Source: UMGS621 sp964468815 (GTDB lineage: Bacteria; Bacillota; Clostridia; Christensenellales; Borkfalkiaceae). Taken from it: a stretch of DNA of 29,291 nucleotides. How positions within the stretch are numbered: position 1 is the stretch's first letter; the number at the start of each line of letters is the position of its first letter. The stretch lies in contig CAYXWN010000024.1 of assembly GCA_964468815.1 (NCBI GenBank), positions 1-29,291 of the forward strand, read 5' to 3'. This document shows, one piece after another, positions 5,328 to 13,582 of this stretch. A program made the position numbers and the translations under genes. The notes beneath the pieces are model-generated. The model worked only from the letters and a program-made list of their open reading frames with translations, did not search any database and was not told the DNA's origin.

Positions 5328-7925
5328 ATGTACCGAAAAAGTAAAGAAGAAGTCGTTGAACTTTTGCAATCAAACGTGCAAAAAGGCTTAACGGACGAGC
5401 AGGTTTCCGCGCAGCGGGAAATTTACGGACTTAATGTCTTAAAAGAAAAAAAACGTGAGCCAGGAATCGTTAAATTTTTAAAGCAATTTGCCGATGTCTT
5501 GATTATCATTTTGTTGGTTGCGGCGGTTATTTCGCTCGTTATTGATCCGCACGAATGGGTGGATAGTCTGGTGATTTTTATCGTTGTCTTGTTAAATGCC
5601 GTTTTGGGCGTCGTGCAAGAGAGTAAGGCGGAGAAGTCGTTGGAAGCGTTAAAAAAGATGTCCTCGCCTTCGTGTAAAGTGATTCGGAACGGTAAAACCG
5701 ATCAAATTCCGTCTTCCGAATTAGTGGTGGGCGATATCATTTTAGTGGAAGCAGGCGATTATATTCCTGCGGACGCGCGTTTAATCGACGCCGTTAATTT
5801 ACAGGTGGACGAATCTGCGTTGACGGGAGAATCTTTGCCGGTCGGAAAACATTCCGACACGTTAGAGGGCGAAGCTTCCGCGTTAGGAGATCGGAAGAAT
5901 ATGCTGTTTTCTTCTACGTTCGTCACGGGCGGACGGGGAAAGGCTGTCGTTACGGATATCGGAATGCAGACGGAGATCGGAAAGATCGCAGGAATGCTCG
6001 GCGAGCAGAAGAATACGACTACTCCCTTGCAAGATCGCTTGACGCAGGTCGGGAAGGTAATCGGTATTATCTCGATTTTAATTTGCGTCGTCGTCTTTTT
6101 CTTGGAAAAATTCGTTATGGGCGAAGATTGGCTTTCGAGTTTTAAACTCGCCGTCGCGCTTGCCGTTGCGGCGATTCCGGAGGGGCTTGCAACCGTTGTA
6201 ACCATCGTTTTGGCGATCGGTGTGCAGAAAATGGTCAAAGAAAACGCCATTGTCAAAAAACTGCCGGCAGTTGAAACTCTCGGTTCGACGTCTATTGTTT
6301 GTTCGGATAAAACGGGAACGCTTACGCAGAATAAAATGACTGTTTTAGAGGTTTTTGACCGCGAGCCGAAACTGTTGTCCGATTTGAATGAAGATAATCA
6401 TCGTTTGATTTCTTATTTTGCGCTTTGCTGTGATGCAAAGATCGAGGTGACGAACGGTGAGGAAAAACGGATCGGAGATCCGACGGAAACCGCGCTTGTC
6501 GAACTTAATCGAAAATACGGTTGCACGATTGACGAGATCGAACGCGTAGGCGAGCTTCCGTTTGATTCCGATCGTAAGTTGATGACGGTGGTCATAAAAG
6601 AGGGAGATCGTTATATTAGTATTACAAAGGGAGCGCCGGATATTTTGTTGAAGCGTGTGAAAGATCCGTCCGAATTAAAGGGCGTTGATCAAGCGATCGT
6701 CAATATGTCCGAACGTGCGCTTCGCGTTTTGGCACTCGGCATCAAAGAGTTTGATTCCATGCCGAATGTCGACGAATCCTTGGAGCAAGATCTTACTTTC
6801 TTGGGCTTGGCAGGCATGATTGATCCGCCCCGTCCGGAAGTGATTGAGGCGATTCGCACTGCTCGCAAGGCGGGCGTTCGCACGATTATGATTACCGGCG
6901 ATAATATTATAACGGCTTCTGCAATCGCAAAAGAACTCGGTATTTTGGAAGAGGGACAACGTGCTGTTTCTTCCGAAGAGTTGGATCGCATGAGTGATGA
7001 AGAATTAAGAGAACGTATTGCGGAATTTTCCGTTTATGCGCGCGTCGCGCCTAAGGATAAGGTCCGAATCGTAGAGGCGTGGCAGTCGTACGGTAAAATC
7101 GTTGCAATGACAGGGGACGGCGTTAACGATTCTCCGGCATTGAAAAAAGCGGATATCGGTTGTGCTATGGGAATTACGGGAACGGATGTTTCCAAGGAAG
7201 CCGCCGACATGATTTTGACGGACGACAACTTTGCGACGATTATCAAAGCAGTCAAGCAAGGAAGAGGTATTTATGCCAATATTCGGAAATGCGTAAAATA
7301 TTTGCTTTCCAGTAATATCGGCGAGGTCTTGACCATTCTTTTGGCGGAGATCGCAACTGCCGTCGGATTGCTTTCGTTAGGTGTTCCGCTAGCACCGATC
7401 CATCTTTTGTGGATCAATCTCGTGACGGATTCTTTGCCTGCGTTCGGTTTGGGAATGGAGCCGCCTGAGGACGGCGTTATGCTTGAACCGCCGCGTCCGA
7501 AATCGGAGGGATTTTTCGCGCACAAACTTGGACTTCATATAGCGTTGGAAGGCGTTGTAGTCGGGCTTTTGACGCTTACGTCCTACATTATCGGGGAAAC
7601 CGTGATCGGCAATCATGCCGTCGGACAAACGATGGCGTTCATGACGCTTTCCACCGTACAACTCTTTCATTCGTTTAACGTGAAGAGCGAACGTACTCTT
7701 TTCCATAAGAGCACGTTCCAAAATCGTTTCTTGAATATGGCTTTTGTCGTCGGGTTCGCAATGCAGTTGTTGGTTGTATATATTCCCGGCATCAACACGG
7801 TATTTAATACCGTCGCGTTGTCGGGCGTGCAGTTGGCGATCAGCGTCGGGCTTGCATTCTCGATGGTAATTATAATGGAAATTTACAAGCTGTTCACGAA
7901 CGTTGTGTTTAAGAAGAGAAAATAA
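5328..7925 (+). CDS. P-type cation-transporting ATPase (Ca2+/Mn2+ type, PII-A)
   Basis: This 865-residue integral membrane pump has an N-terminal cation-ATPase domain, then TGES (166-169, actuator), membrane helix M4 with IPEGL (P284), the phosphorylated Asp in SDKTGTLT (D327), KGAPD (nucleotide domain), MITGD and TGDGVNDSPALKKAD (from 595). M6 reads LLWINLVTDSLPAFGLGMEPP, close to the Ca2+-binding NxxTD pattern of SERCA, so Ca2+ or Mn2+ export from the cytoplasm is likely. A Mn2+ riboswitch in its leader favours Mn2+ as the physiological ion, as in Lactococcus YoaB. The length is normal for the family and the ribosome site GGAAGGAGG is strong. It is monocistronic, with its own terminator. 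Confidence 0.93.
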   Translation: MYRKSKEEVVELLQSNVQKGLTDEQVSAQREIYGLNVLKEKKREPGIVKFLKQFADVLIIILLVAAVISLVIDPHEWVDSLVIFIVVLLNAVLGVVQESKAEKSLEALKKMSSPSCKVIRNGKTDQIPSSELVVGDIILVEAGDYIPADARLIDAVNLQVDESALTGESLPVGKHSDTLEGEASALGDRKNMLFSSTFVTGGRGKAVVTDIGMQTEIGKIAGMLGEQKNTTTPLQDRLTQVGKVIGIISILICVVVFFLEKFVMGEDWLSSFKLAVALAVAAIPEGLATVVTIVLAIGVQKMVKENAIVKKLPAVETLGSTSIVCSDKTGTLTQNKMTVLEVFDREPKLLSDLNEDNHRLISYFALCCDAKIEVTNGEEKRIGDPTETALVELNRKYGCTIDEIERVGELPFDSDRKLMTVVIKEGDRYISITKGAPDILLKRVKDPSELKGVDQAIVNMSERALRVLALGIKEFDSMPNVDESLEQDLTFLGLAGMIDPPRPEVIEAIRTARKAGVRTIMITGDNIITASAIAKELGILEEGQRAVSSEELDRMSDEELRERIAEFSVYARVAPKDKVRIVEAWQSYGKIVAMTGDGVNDSPALKKADIGCAMGITGTDVSKEAADMILTDDNFATIIKAVKQGRGIYANIRKCVKYLLSSNIGEVLTILLAEIATAVGLLSLGVPLAPIHLLWINLVTDSLPAFGLGMEPPEDGVMLEPPRPKSEGFFAHKLGLHIALEGVVVGLLTLTSYIIGETVIGNHAVGQTMAFMTLSTVQLFHSFNVKSERTLFHKSTFQNRFLNMAFVVGFAMQLLVVYIPGINTVFNTVALSGVQLAISVGLAFSMVIIMEIYKLFTNVVFKKRK

Positions 7926-7939
7926 TAAGATAAAAATGG

Positions 7940-7976
7940 AATACCCGTTTGAAGTTGGCTTCGGACGGGTATTTTT
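7940..7976 (+). terminator. Intrinsic terminator after the P-type ATPase
   Basis: AATACCCGTTTGAAG (7940-7954) pairs with CTTCGGACGGGTATT (7959-7973), 15 pairs with two G-U, loop TTGG, followed by TTT. Confidence 0.88.
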
Positions 7977-8086
7977 CATAAGGATAAAGAGCGACGAAAT
8001 CTCTTTCTCTCGTGAATAGGAAAAATTGTTTTTTTAGTATGTTTTTTTGCGGTTCGGCGTATATTTAGAGCGTGCGAGGTGATATT

Positions 8087-8344
8087 ATGCCGAATCAAGA
8101 GTTACAGGTTTTGACGTTAGAAGGACAAAAACGTCTTACAATGACGGGGGTAGAGTCGGTAGACGGTTTTTCCGAGCAAGCGTTAAAGTTGTCGGTGTCG
8201 GGAAAGCGCGTGTTGATTACGGGGGATCATATCAAAATAGCCTCTTTTAATCAAGCGACGGGAAGTTTTGTGGCGGGCGGGAATTTCGATTCCGTACGGT
8301 ACGACGGAAAAAAGGGTAATTTTTTCAAACGGGTGTTTAAGTAA
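8087..8344 (+). CDS. yabP: Sporulation protein YabP
   Basis: This 85-residue protein is of the YabP/YqfC family: LTMTGVESVDGFSEQALKLSV, then KRVLITGDHIKIASFNQATG and GNFDSVRYD, a small all-beta pattern. In Bacillus, YabP is made in the mother cell and helps spore coat/cortex formation. I chose ATG 8087 with GAGGTGAT (8076-8083) as ribosome site over the in-frame GTG at 8072, which lies upstream of that site. The next gene is yabQ, as in Bacillus (yabP-yabQ-divIC), which strongly supports the call and indicates a spore former. A sporulation promoter may lie in 8030-8065 (CGTATATT at 8058-8065 weakly resembles a sigma-E -10), but I cannot confirm it. Confidence 0.85.
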   Translation: MPNQELQVLTLEGQKRLTMTGVESVDGFSEQALKLSVSGKRVLITGDHIKIASFNQATGSFVAGGNFDSVRYDGKKGNFFKRVFK

Positions 8345-8680
8345 ATGTTTGTTACTGACGGACAGTTCGACGTGTTCTGTTTGTGTTTTTCGTTCGGTGT
8401 GGTATGGGGTGTCGTTGCCGTTCTTTTCGCTCCTTTTGGGGACAAGTATTTAAGTCGTTTGACGCGCGCTCTGTTTCAGACGCTGTATTTTGCTCTTGCA
8501 GGGATTGGTTTCTTTTTTCTGCGTTCCGAAACGGCTTTTCCGTCCGCCCGTTTGTATATGTTGGTCGGTTTTTTATTCGGAATAGGCATCGTATATAAAA
8601 GTTTTTATCAAACGGTTGCAAATTTCTATCGAAAAGTGTACAATAGAAGAAAAGGAAAAAAGGCGGCGAAAAAAATATGA
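8345..8680 (+). CDS. yabQ: Sporulation membrane protein YabQ
   Basis: This 111-residue membrane protein has about three hydrophobic segments (around residues 8-27, 42-60 and 68-86) and a very basic tail (YNRRKGKKAAKKI). Its position directly behind yabP (stop TAA and start ATG are adjacent) and before a DivIC protein, plus size and topology, fit YabQ, needed for the spore cortex in Bacillus and located in the forespore membranes. The ribosome site is weak, so translation probably depends on coupling to yabP. Confidence 0.78.
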   Translation: MFVTDGQFDVFCLCFSFGVVWGVVAVLFAPFGDKYLSRLTRALFQTLYFALAGIGFFFLRSETAFPSARLYMLVGFLFGIGIVYKSFYQTVANFYRKVYNRRKGKKAAKKI

Positions 8681-8946
8681 CCGAAACCAAATTCAGGAGG
8701 CTTGTAATGGCGGCAACGGTAACTGCGGTGTTACTGTTGGTCATTCTTCTTTCAATTATGGTTTATCAATTGGTTACCATTTTTACTTATAAAAAAGCGA
8801 TTGCCGAGTTGGAAAAAGAAATTGCCGTCTACGAGCAAATAATTGATGAGACGGGCGATACGATTGAAACGCGCTCTAAGCGTTGGTGGATCGAGCGGCG
8901 TGCGCGTGAACTCGGGTATATTTATTCCTTTGAGGAAATTGTTTGA
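8677..8946 (+). CDS. divIC: DivIC/FtsB-family septum formation initiator
   Basis: The 89-residue bitopic protein has a short basic cytoplasmic N-terminus, one membrane helix (residues ~10-32), then a coiled coil (YKKAIAELEKEIAVYEQII) and a C-terminal RRARELGYIYSFEEIV tail. This is the DivIC/FtsB layout; these proteins join FtsL and DivIB/FtsQ in the divisome. Its start overlaps the yabQ stop by four bases (ATGA). The gene order yabP-yabQ-divIC is the same as in Bacillus subtilis, which supports DivIC over FtsL. Confidence 0.82.
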   Translation: MTETKFRRLVMAATVTAVLLLVILLSIMVYQLVTIFTYKKAIAELEKEIAVYEQIIDETGDTIETRSKRWWIERRARELGYIYSFEEIV

Positions 8947-9806
8947 TGCGTTTTGGAGTTATTGACGTCGGTTCAAATTCCGTTCGGCTCATGCTTAGCG
9001 AGAACGGGCATACGTTGAAAAAGGAAGTTATAATCACGCGATTGGCGGAAGGACTTGCTGAAACGGGGCGGTTGAGTGAAAACGCGATAAATCGAACGAT
9101 TTCGGCAATCGGTACGCTGAAACGAAACGCGGAGCATGCAGGCGTTTCTGCGTTATATGTCTTTGCGACGGCTGCCGTTCGTTCGGCAAAAAACGGAAGC
9201 GAGTTCGTTCAAAGAACGCTTATGGAACAAAACGTATTGATCGAGGTGATCGACGGCGCTACGGAAGCGCAAATCGGTTTGTTGGGTGCGCTTGGTAATC
9301 GGGAAGGCGGCGTTTTGGATATCGGCGGCGCTTCGAGCGAATTGATTGTTTCTCTAAACGGAAAAATTGTTTACGAATACAGTCTGAATCTGGGCGCGGT
9401 TCGCCTTTTGGATCTTTGCGGACAATCGCGAGAAGCGCTTTCTCAATTGATTGGAGAACGGATTAAAGAATACGGTTCTGTTCCGTCTGTTCCGTTAACG
9501 GCAATCGGGGGAACGGCTACGTCGATTGCTTCTGTTGACTTAAAGTTAGAACCTTACGATCCATTGCGCGTGGATGGGCATGTTTTGGCGAAAGAGCGAC
9601 TTTCTTCGCTCGTGGAACTGTTGTTTTCTCTTTCTGTGGAAGAGAGAAAATCGTTAAAAGGGCTGCAACCGCAACGTGCGGACGTTATCGCCGGCGGGGC
9701 GTTGCTCCTTCTTTCGATTATGGAATATTTACAATTAAGCGAGATAACCGTCAGCGAACGGGATAATTTGGAGGGCTTCCTTTTACGGAAAACAGATCAT
9801 GAATAG
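8946..9806 (+). CDS. Ppx/GppA-family phosphatase (short form)
   Basis: The protein has 286 residues from ATG 8946, which shares its A with the divIC TGA stop; GAGGAA lies 8 bases upstream. An in-frame TTG at 8943 is less likely. Actin-fold ATPase motifs of exopolyphosphatase/pppGppase are clear: GVIDVGSNSVRLML (phosphate 1), FATAAVRSAKNG, GGVLDIGGASSELIV (phosphate 2), AIGGTATSIAS and VSERDNLEGFLL near the end. It has only the core two-lobed domain and lacks the C-terminal HD-like domains of E. coli Ppx/GppA. It may act on polyphosphate or (p)ppGpp. Its place in a sporulation/division operon recalls Bacillus, where yabR and spoIIE follow divIC instead. Confidence 0.88.
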   Translation: MRFGVIDVGSNSVRLMLSENGHTLKKEVIITRLAEGLAETGRLSENAINRTISAIGTLKRNAEHAGVSALYVFATAAVRSAKNGSEFVQRTLMEQNVLIEVIDGATEAQIGLLGALGNREGGVLDIGGASSELIVSLNGKIVYEYSLNLGAVRLLDLCGQSREALSQLIGERIKEYGSVPSVPLTAIGGTATSIASVDLKLEPYDPLRVDGHVLAKERLSSLVELLFSLSVEERKSLKGLQPQRADVIAGGALLLLSIMEYLQLSEITVSERDNLEGFLLRKTDHE

Positions 9807-10914
9807 AAAAAGCAATCTTATTTACAACGTTATTATATTGGCAGTGACGATCGCAAGTGCGTTCATTGTTGTTGCCGTTGCCAATAATACCTATGTTTCA
9901 GAACTGTTTCCGACGATTTTGTTGTTCCTTTTGGGGGCGATTATCGCAGGATTGTTAAACACTCTTCTTCACGAATGGGGACACGTCTTGGCCGGGAAAC
10001 GCGCCGGCATGGAGTTTCTTTCTTTGCGTTTGTGGTTCTTTACGATCGTGAAAGAGAACGGAAAGACTAAGTGGGTATGGTCGCGTTTTATTGACCAAGC
10101 CGGGGCGTGCGAAATGTTACCTACAAAATCGGACGACTTAAAAAAGTCTTTTGCTCGCATGACGGCAGGGGGCTTGATCGGTTCTGCCGTTTGCGTTGCT
10201 TTGGGAATTGCTTTTGCTTGTCTTGCAGGAATTTTTCCTTGGTGGTTTTATTGCATTTGTTCGATTTTTTTGCCGGTTTCCGCTTATTGCTTTTTGACGA
10301 ACGCGCTTCCGATGAGCGATCAAGGAATTCGCAACGACGGCGGTGTGTTGTATGGAATCCGTCATGACGACGATACGACGAAAGTCGCGTTAAATTTGTT
10401 ACAGATTCAAGCGGAACTTCATGCCGGGAAGTCGCCGTCCGAAATTGCACCCGAATTATATTTCGACCTTCCGCAACTTGTCGAGGACGACGTGAATTTT
10501 CTTTTGTTGTTGTCCGCGCGGTATGCGTATTACGTAGATGCGGGGGATCTTGAAAATGCCAATAAGATTTCCGAACGGCTTTTCCTTATCAAAAAATACG
10601 TGCCGAAAGTCTTTGCCGATCAATATAATTGCGATCTTCTCTACAACGCTTGCACAATTAAGAAGAGCGAGTATGAGGCGGACGATTTAATGGATTACGT
10701 TGAAAAATATCTCAACGCTTCTGATACTGCTACGAGCATGCGGATAAAGACTGCTTACGTTCTTTACGTCGTTGCGGACAGAGAGGAAGCGGCTCGCTTC
10801 CTTGAACGGGGAGAATCGTTGATTGAGGACGAACCGATTCTTGGAATCGCAAAGATGGAGAGAAAACTTTTTGAACGAATGAGAACGGATCTTGCATCTG
10901 TTTCAGGGGAATAA
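9799..10914 (+). CDS. M50-like membrane zinc metalloprotease (site-2 protease type) with soluble C-terminal domain
   Basis: The 371-residue protein has hydrophobic segments at about residues 8-28 and 37-57, with the zinc motif HEWGH (H58, E59, H62) at the end of the second. More helices lie at ~122-146 and ~148-167. NALPMSDQGIRNDGG (168-182) lies where M50 enzymes carry the third zinc ligand (N-P...DG; D180). Residues ~195-371 are a soluble helical, TPR-like tail that I cannot assign. It overlaps the Ppx gene by 8 bases and ends the yabP operon, so a role in sporulation or envelope signalling is possible, though SpoIVFB itself is not recognisable. Protease activity is inferred from the motif only. 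Confidence 0.7.
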   Translation: MNRKSNLIYNVIILAVTIASAFIVVAVANNTYVSELFPTILLFLLGAIIAGLLNTLLHEWGHVLAGKRAGMEFLSLRLWFFTIVKENGKTKWVWSRFIDQAGACEMLPTKSDDLKKSFARMTAGGLIGSAVCVALGIAFACLAGIFPWWFYCICSIFLPVSAYCFLTNALPMSDQGIRNDGGVLYGIRHDDDTTKVALNLLQIQAELHAGKSPSEIAPELYFDLPQLVEDDVNFLLLLSARYAYYVDAGDLENANKISERLFLIKKYVPKVFADQYNCDLLYNACTIKKSEYEADDLMDYVEKYLNASDTATSMRIKTAYVLYVVADREEAARFLERGESLIEDEPILGIAKMERKLFERMRTDLASVSGE

Positions 10915-10933
10915 GAAGAACGGACATGATTTG

Positions 10934-10960
10934 ATGCGAGGTTACCCCTCGCATTTTTTT
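10934..10960 (+). terminator. Terminator of the yabP-M50 operon
   Basis: ATGCGAGG (10934-10941) pairs with CCTCGCAT (10947-10954), loop TTACC, followed by six T. An outer CGGAC (10921-10925)/GTCCG (10961-10965) pair flanks the whole structure. Confidence 0.88.
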
Positions 10961-10998
10961 GTCCGACAAAATGGAAATACTTTTCGGGAAAAAGAAGA

Positions 10999-12201
10999 AT
11001 GAAGACGAAGAATCGCGGATTAATAGTGCTTTGTTGGTTGATTTATACGTGTTCGTATATCGGGAAGATCGGTTATAGCGCAAACATTATCCGCATTGAA
11101 AACAATTATAATATAACGCATGCGACGGCGGGAATGGTAAGTACGTTCTTTTTCTTTGCGTACGGTTGCGGACAAATTTTAAATGGGATTTTCTGCAAAA
11201 AGTATCATTTAAAATGGATTATATTCGGTTCGTTGTTATTGTCGGGTGTGTGTAATTTATTGATGGGAATATTATCGACGTTTGCATTGCAAAAATACGT
11301 TTGGTTAGTTAACGGAATTTCTCTGTCCGCATTGTGGCCGTCGCTTATGCGTTGCTTGTCCGAACGGTTAGAGGAGAAAGAAATTCCGAAAGCGGTTGTT
11401 GCCATGGGAACGACGGTTGCCGTCGGGACGGTATTGGTGTACGGATTAAGCGCGTTGTTTGTGGCGTTTCTTTTTTATCAATTGATTTTCTACGTGGCGG
11501 CTGTTTTGTTGCCGTTGTTCGGAATTGTTTGGTTGGCATCCATCGACCGGTATCGAGTAATCGAGAAGTGCCCCGTTGCAGAGGGAGAATCCGTGTTGCA
11601 AACGGGGAAAAGGGATAAAGCGTTTTGGGTTACCGTCGTAATCTTGGCGATATTTGCGATCGTCGTTAACTTAGTAAAAGACGGATTAACCACATGGGTA
11701 CCCGATATTTTAAAAGAAGTCTATTTATTATCCGATTCGTTAAGTGTTTTGCTAACGTTATTGTTGCCGATTTTAGCGATTTTCGGAACAAGCGTTGCGG
11801 TTTGGCTGCATAAGAAAATATTTGATTTCGTCGGTATTTGCGTTCTCTTGTTTTTCTTGTGTTCGTTGCTGATCGGCGGAGTGATTGTGTTTTTATCGAC
11901 AAGCGTAGCGATTACGTTAATATCGTTTCCCGTTGTTTCGTGCTTTATGGCAGGAATCAATAACGTGATTACGAGCATGATTCCGTTGTATTGGAAAGAC
12001 AGAGTCAATTCCGGATTGTTTGCCGGTATATTAAACGGATTTTGTTACGTCGGGAGCGCGTTAAGTTCTTTCGCGTTAGGTTTTGTAGCCGATCAATGGG
12101 GGTGGAATACAATGTTTGTACTATTATTGTGTCTGTGCGCGAGTTGTGTTTTGATCGGCGGAATCGGGATAACGTGGAATTTAAAACAGCGGCGCAAATG
12201 A
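10999..12201 (+). CDS. MFS transporter, organophosphate/OPA-like (GlpT/UhpT type)
   Basis: The 400-residue protein has about 12 hydrophobic segments in two six-helix halves, separated by a hydrophilic loop near residues 178-208. The first half (WLIYTCSYIGKIGYSANI, then ATAGMVSTFFFFAYGCGQ and NGISLSALWPSLMRCLSE) resembles the GlpT/UhpT/UhpC branch of the major facilitator superfamily, which exchanges sugar or glycerol phosphates for phosphate. The ribosome site is weak (AAAGAAGA) and no clear promoter is seen between the upstream terminator and the start. The gene is AT-rich with many TTA/TTG Leu codons. Substrate is unknown; family placement beyond MFS is tentative. Confidence 0.8.
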   Translation: MKTKNRGLIVLCWLIYTCSYIGKIGYSANIIRIENNYNITHATAGMVSTFFFFAYGCGQILNGIFCKKYHLKWIIFGSLLLSGVCNLLMGILSTFALQKYVWLVNGISLSALWPSLMRCLSERLEEKEIPKAVVAMGTTVAVGTVLVYGLSALFVAFLFYQLIFYVAAVLLPLFGIVWLASIDRYRVIEKCPVAEGESVLQTGKRDKAFWVTVVILAIFAIVVNLVKDGLTTWVPDILKEVYLLSDSLSVLLTLLLPILAIFGTSVAVWLHKKIFDFVGICVLLFFLCSLLIGGVIVFLSTSVAITLISFPVVSCFMAGINNVITSMIPLYWKDRVNSGLFAGILNGFCYVGSALSSFALGFVADQWGWNTMFVLLLCLCASCVLIGGIGITWNLKQRRK

Positions 12202-12282
12202 TGAGAATTTTTAGAAAATTACAGATTGTAGAAATGTAACGTAGCGAAAATGATTCCGACAGAATTTGTCGAGGCGAAACTC

Positions 12283-12311
12283 TTGACACCGACTTGTATT
12301 TGGTGTAAAAT
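12283..12311 (+). promoter_or_regulatory. Promoter of the Lgt-like gene
   Basis: Perfect -35 TTGACA (12283-12288), 17-base spacer, -10 TAAAAT (12306-12311). The rest of the gap 12202-12406 holds only a small hairpin CGACA-GAATT-TGTCG (12257-12271). Confidence 0.8.
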
Positions 12312-12406
12312 AATCGTAACGAGAATGGGTTTACAATCGGAATAAAATGATTTATCTTGCGTGGCTTTTGAATAAAACGGCATACAGAGATAAAATAGGA
12401 GGAACA

Positions 12407-13354
12407 ATGAGTCCTGATAATTTAATTCAATTTACACTGTTTGGAGAAATGGTCGGCGTTAACCTTTACGGGATCTGTATGGCGCTTGCCTTGCTTGCAG
12501 CATTAGTTGTGTTCCATTTTTACACGAACTTCAAAAAAATCAATTCCAAGGTGCAAGATTTCGGTTATATTACGGCGATTTGCGCTATGGCAGGCGGCTT
12601 TTTGTTTGCAAAGTTTTTCCAAGCGGTTTACGATTGGATCGAAAAAGGCTACTTTAATTTCGCCGGCGCCGGGATTACGGCTATGGGGGGGTTTATCGGT
12701 GGCACAGCGGTGTTTTTGGCTATCTATTTCGGAGTCGGGCATTTCTATTTCAAGGACGACGACGCGATTCATATCAAAGAATTTATGAAAATTCTTCAAG
12801 TTGCGCCTATGTGCATTACCTTAGCGCACGCGATCGGCAGAATCGGTTGTTTGACAGCAGGGTGTTGTCATGGTGCTTTGGTAGAACGGACTTATCAAGG
12901 TTCGCTTGTTTATAACGGCGGTTTTTGGATGAATTCCGGTTCTTACGGATGGAGTTATTGCGTTCCGACGCAACTTTATGAGGCGATCTTTTTGTTCGTC
13001 TTGTTCGGCGTTTTGAGTTTTTTGTATTTCAAACGTTATAATTTTACGTACGTTGTTTACCTGATTGCGTATGGGGCATGGCGTATTTTTATCGAATTTT
13101 TTAGGGACGATCACCGTGGGGAAATTATTCCCGGTTCGGGGATTACTCCTTCTCAGTTTCAGTCCATTTTGTTTATTTTGGGGGGCATTGCCATATTATT
13201 TGTAATGTATTTCTTAAAGTGGCGTTTTCGCGATCCGGAAGGGGCGATCTTGACGGTCGCGCAGTATAAAGAAACTTACGGGAAAAAGAAAAAGTCCAAA
13301 GAAACGGTTGCTGACGATTCCGGGCGTACCGATGAGGGCGGCAATTCCGATTGA
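12407..13354 (+). CDS. Prolipoprotein diacylglyceryl transferase family protein (Lgt-like, variant signature)
   Basis: The protein has 315 residues from ATG 12407, which is preceded by AGGAGG (12397-12402); an upstream ATG at 12347 lacks a ribosome site. It is a polytopic membrane protein with about seven hydrophobic segments. The Lgt signature region reads HAIGRIGCLTAGCCHG (141-156): H141, G144 and R145 match the family's HxxGRxGN, but the Asn/Glu residues of the canonical Lgt signature are replaced by the Cys-rich GCLTAGCCHG form. The late motif RIFIEFFRDDHRG is typical. Lgt moves a diacylglyceryl group from phosphatidylglycerol to lipobox Cys at the membrane. The variant may be a paralogue with another job. 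The C-terminal tail is charged and low complexity. Confidence 0.78.
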   Translation: MSPDNLIQFTLFGEMVGVNLYGICMALALLAALVVFHFYTNFKKINSKVQDFGYITAICAMAGGFLFAKFFQAVYDWIEKGYFNFAGAGITAMGGFIGGTAVFLAIYFGVGHFYFKDDDAIHIKEFMKILQVAPMCITLAHAIGRIGCLTAGCCHGALVERTYQGSLVYNGGFWMNSGSYGWSYCVPTQLYEAIFLFVLFGVLSFLYFKRYNFTYVVYLIAYGAWRIFIEFFRDDHRGEIIPGSGITPSQFQSILFILGGIAILFVMYFLKWRFRDPEGAILTVAQYKETYGKKKKSKETVADDSGRTDEGGNSD

Positions 13355-13367
13355 TATTGAATTTGCG

Positions 13368-13397
13368 AGGGGCGAAAATTTCGCCCCTTATTTTTTT
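13368..13397 (+). terminator. Terminator after the Lgt-like gene
   Basis: AGGGGCGAAA (13368-13377) and TTTCGCCCCT (13379-13388) form the stem; the innermost A-T pairs open as the loop. It is followed by A and then a run of seven T. Confidence 0.88.
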
Positions 13398-13427
13398 ATA
13401 AACCTATTGTAAATCTTTAAAAAACCC

Positions 13428-13456
13428 TTGTCAAATACTTGTAAATATGATATTAT
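13428..13456 (+). promoter_or_regulatory. Promoter of the RlmI-like/SDR operon
   Basis: -35 TTGTCA (13428-13433), 17-base spacer, -10 TATTAT (13451-13456). The expected start near 13463 gives a 120-base leader. Confidence 0.7.
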
Positions 13457-13524
13457 ATTAGTATAAGTGAGGGAATTCGGATTTTCTAAAAAAGAAAACA
13501 ATCACAGAACTCGAAAGGGAAAGA

Positions 13525-13582
13525 ATCGGTATAATTTTTCTTTGTTTTTCGGGGGATAAAAATCCGAAAAAACGATACCGAT
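13525..13582 (+). promoter_or_regulatory. Nested inverted repeat in the leader, ending at the start codon
   Basis: The outer arms ATCGGTAT (13525-13532) and ATACCGAT (13575-13582) are perfectly complementary, the right arm touching the ATG at 13583. Inner arms TTTTTCGG (13545-13552) and CCGAAAAA (13564-13571) form a second helix with an 11-base loop. No Shine-Dalgarno sequence is found at normal distance. The fold may control translation of the methyltransferase. Confidence 0.5.

Noticed and set aside
7389..7979. 196-codon minus-strand frame over the end of the P-type ATPase
   Set aside because: The opposite strand encodes a clear, conserved ATPase; no ribosome site or domain on the minus strand.
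12257..12271. CGACA-GAATT-TGTCG inverted repeat as a LexA-type or terminator site
   Set aside because: Too short, no T tract, and no match to the Bacillota SOS box.
12347..12406. Earlier ATG for the Lgt-like protein
   Set aside because: No ribosome site; ATG 12407 follows AGGAGG directly and gives a normal family length.
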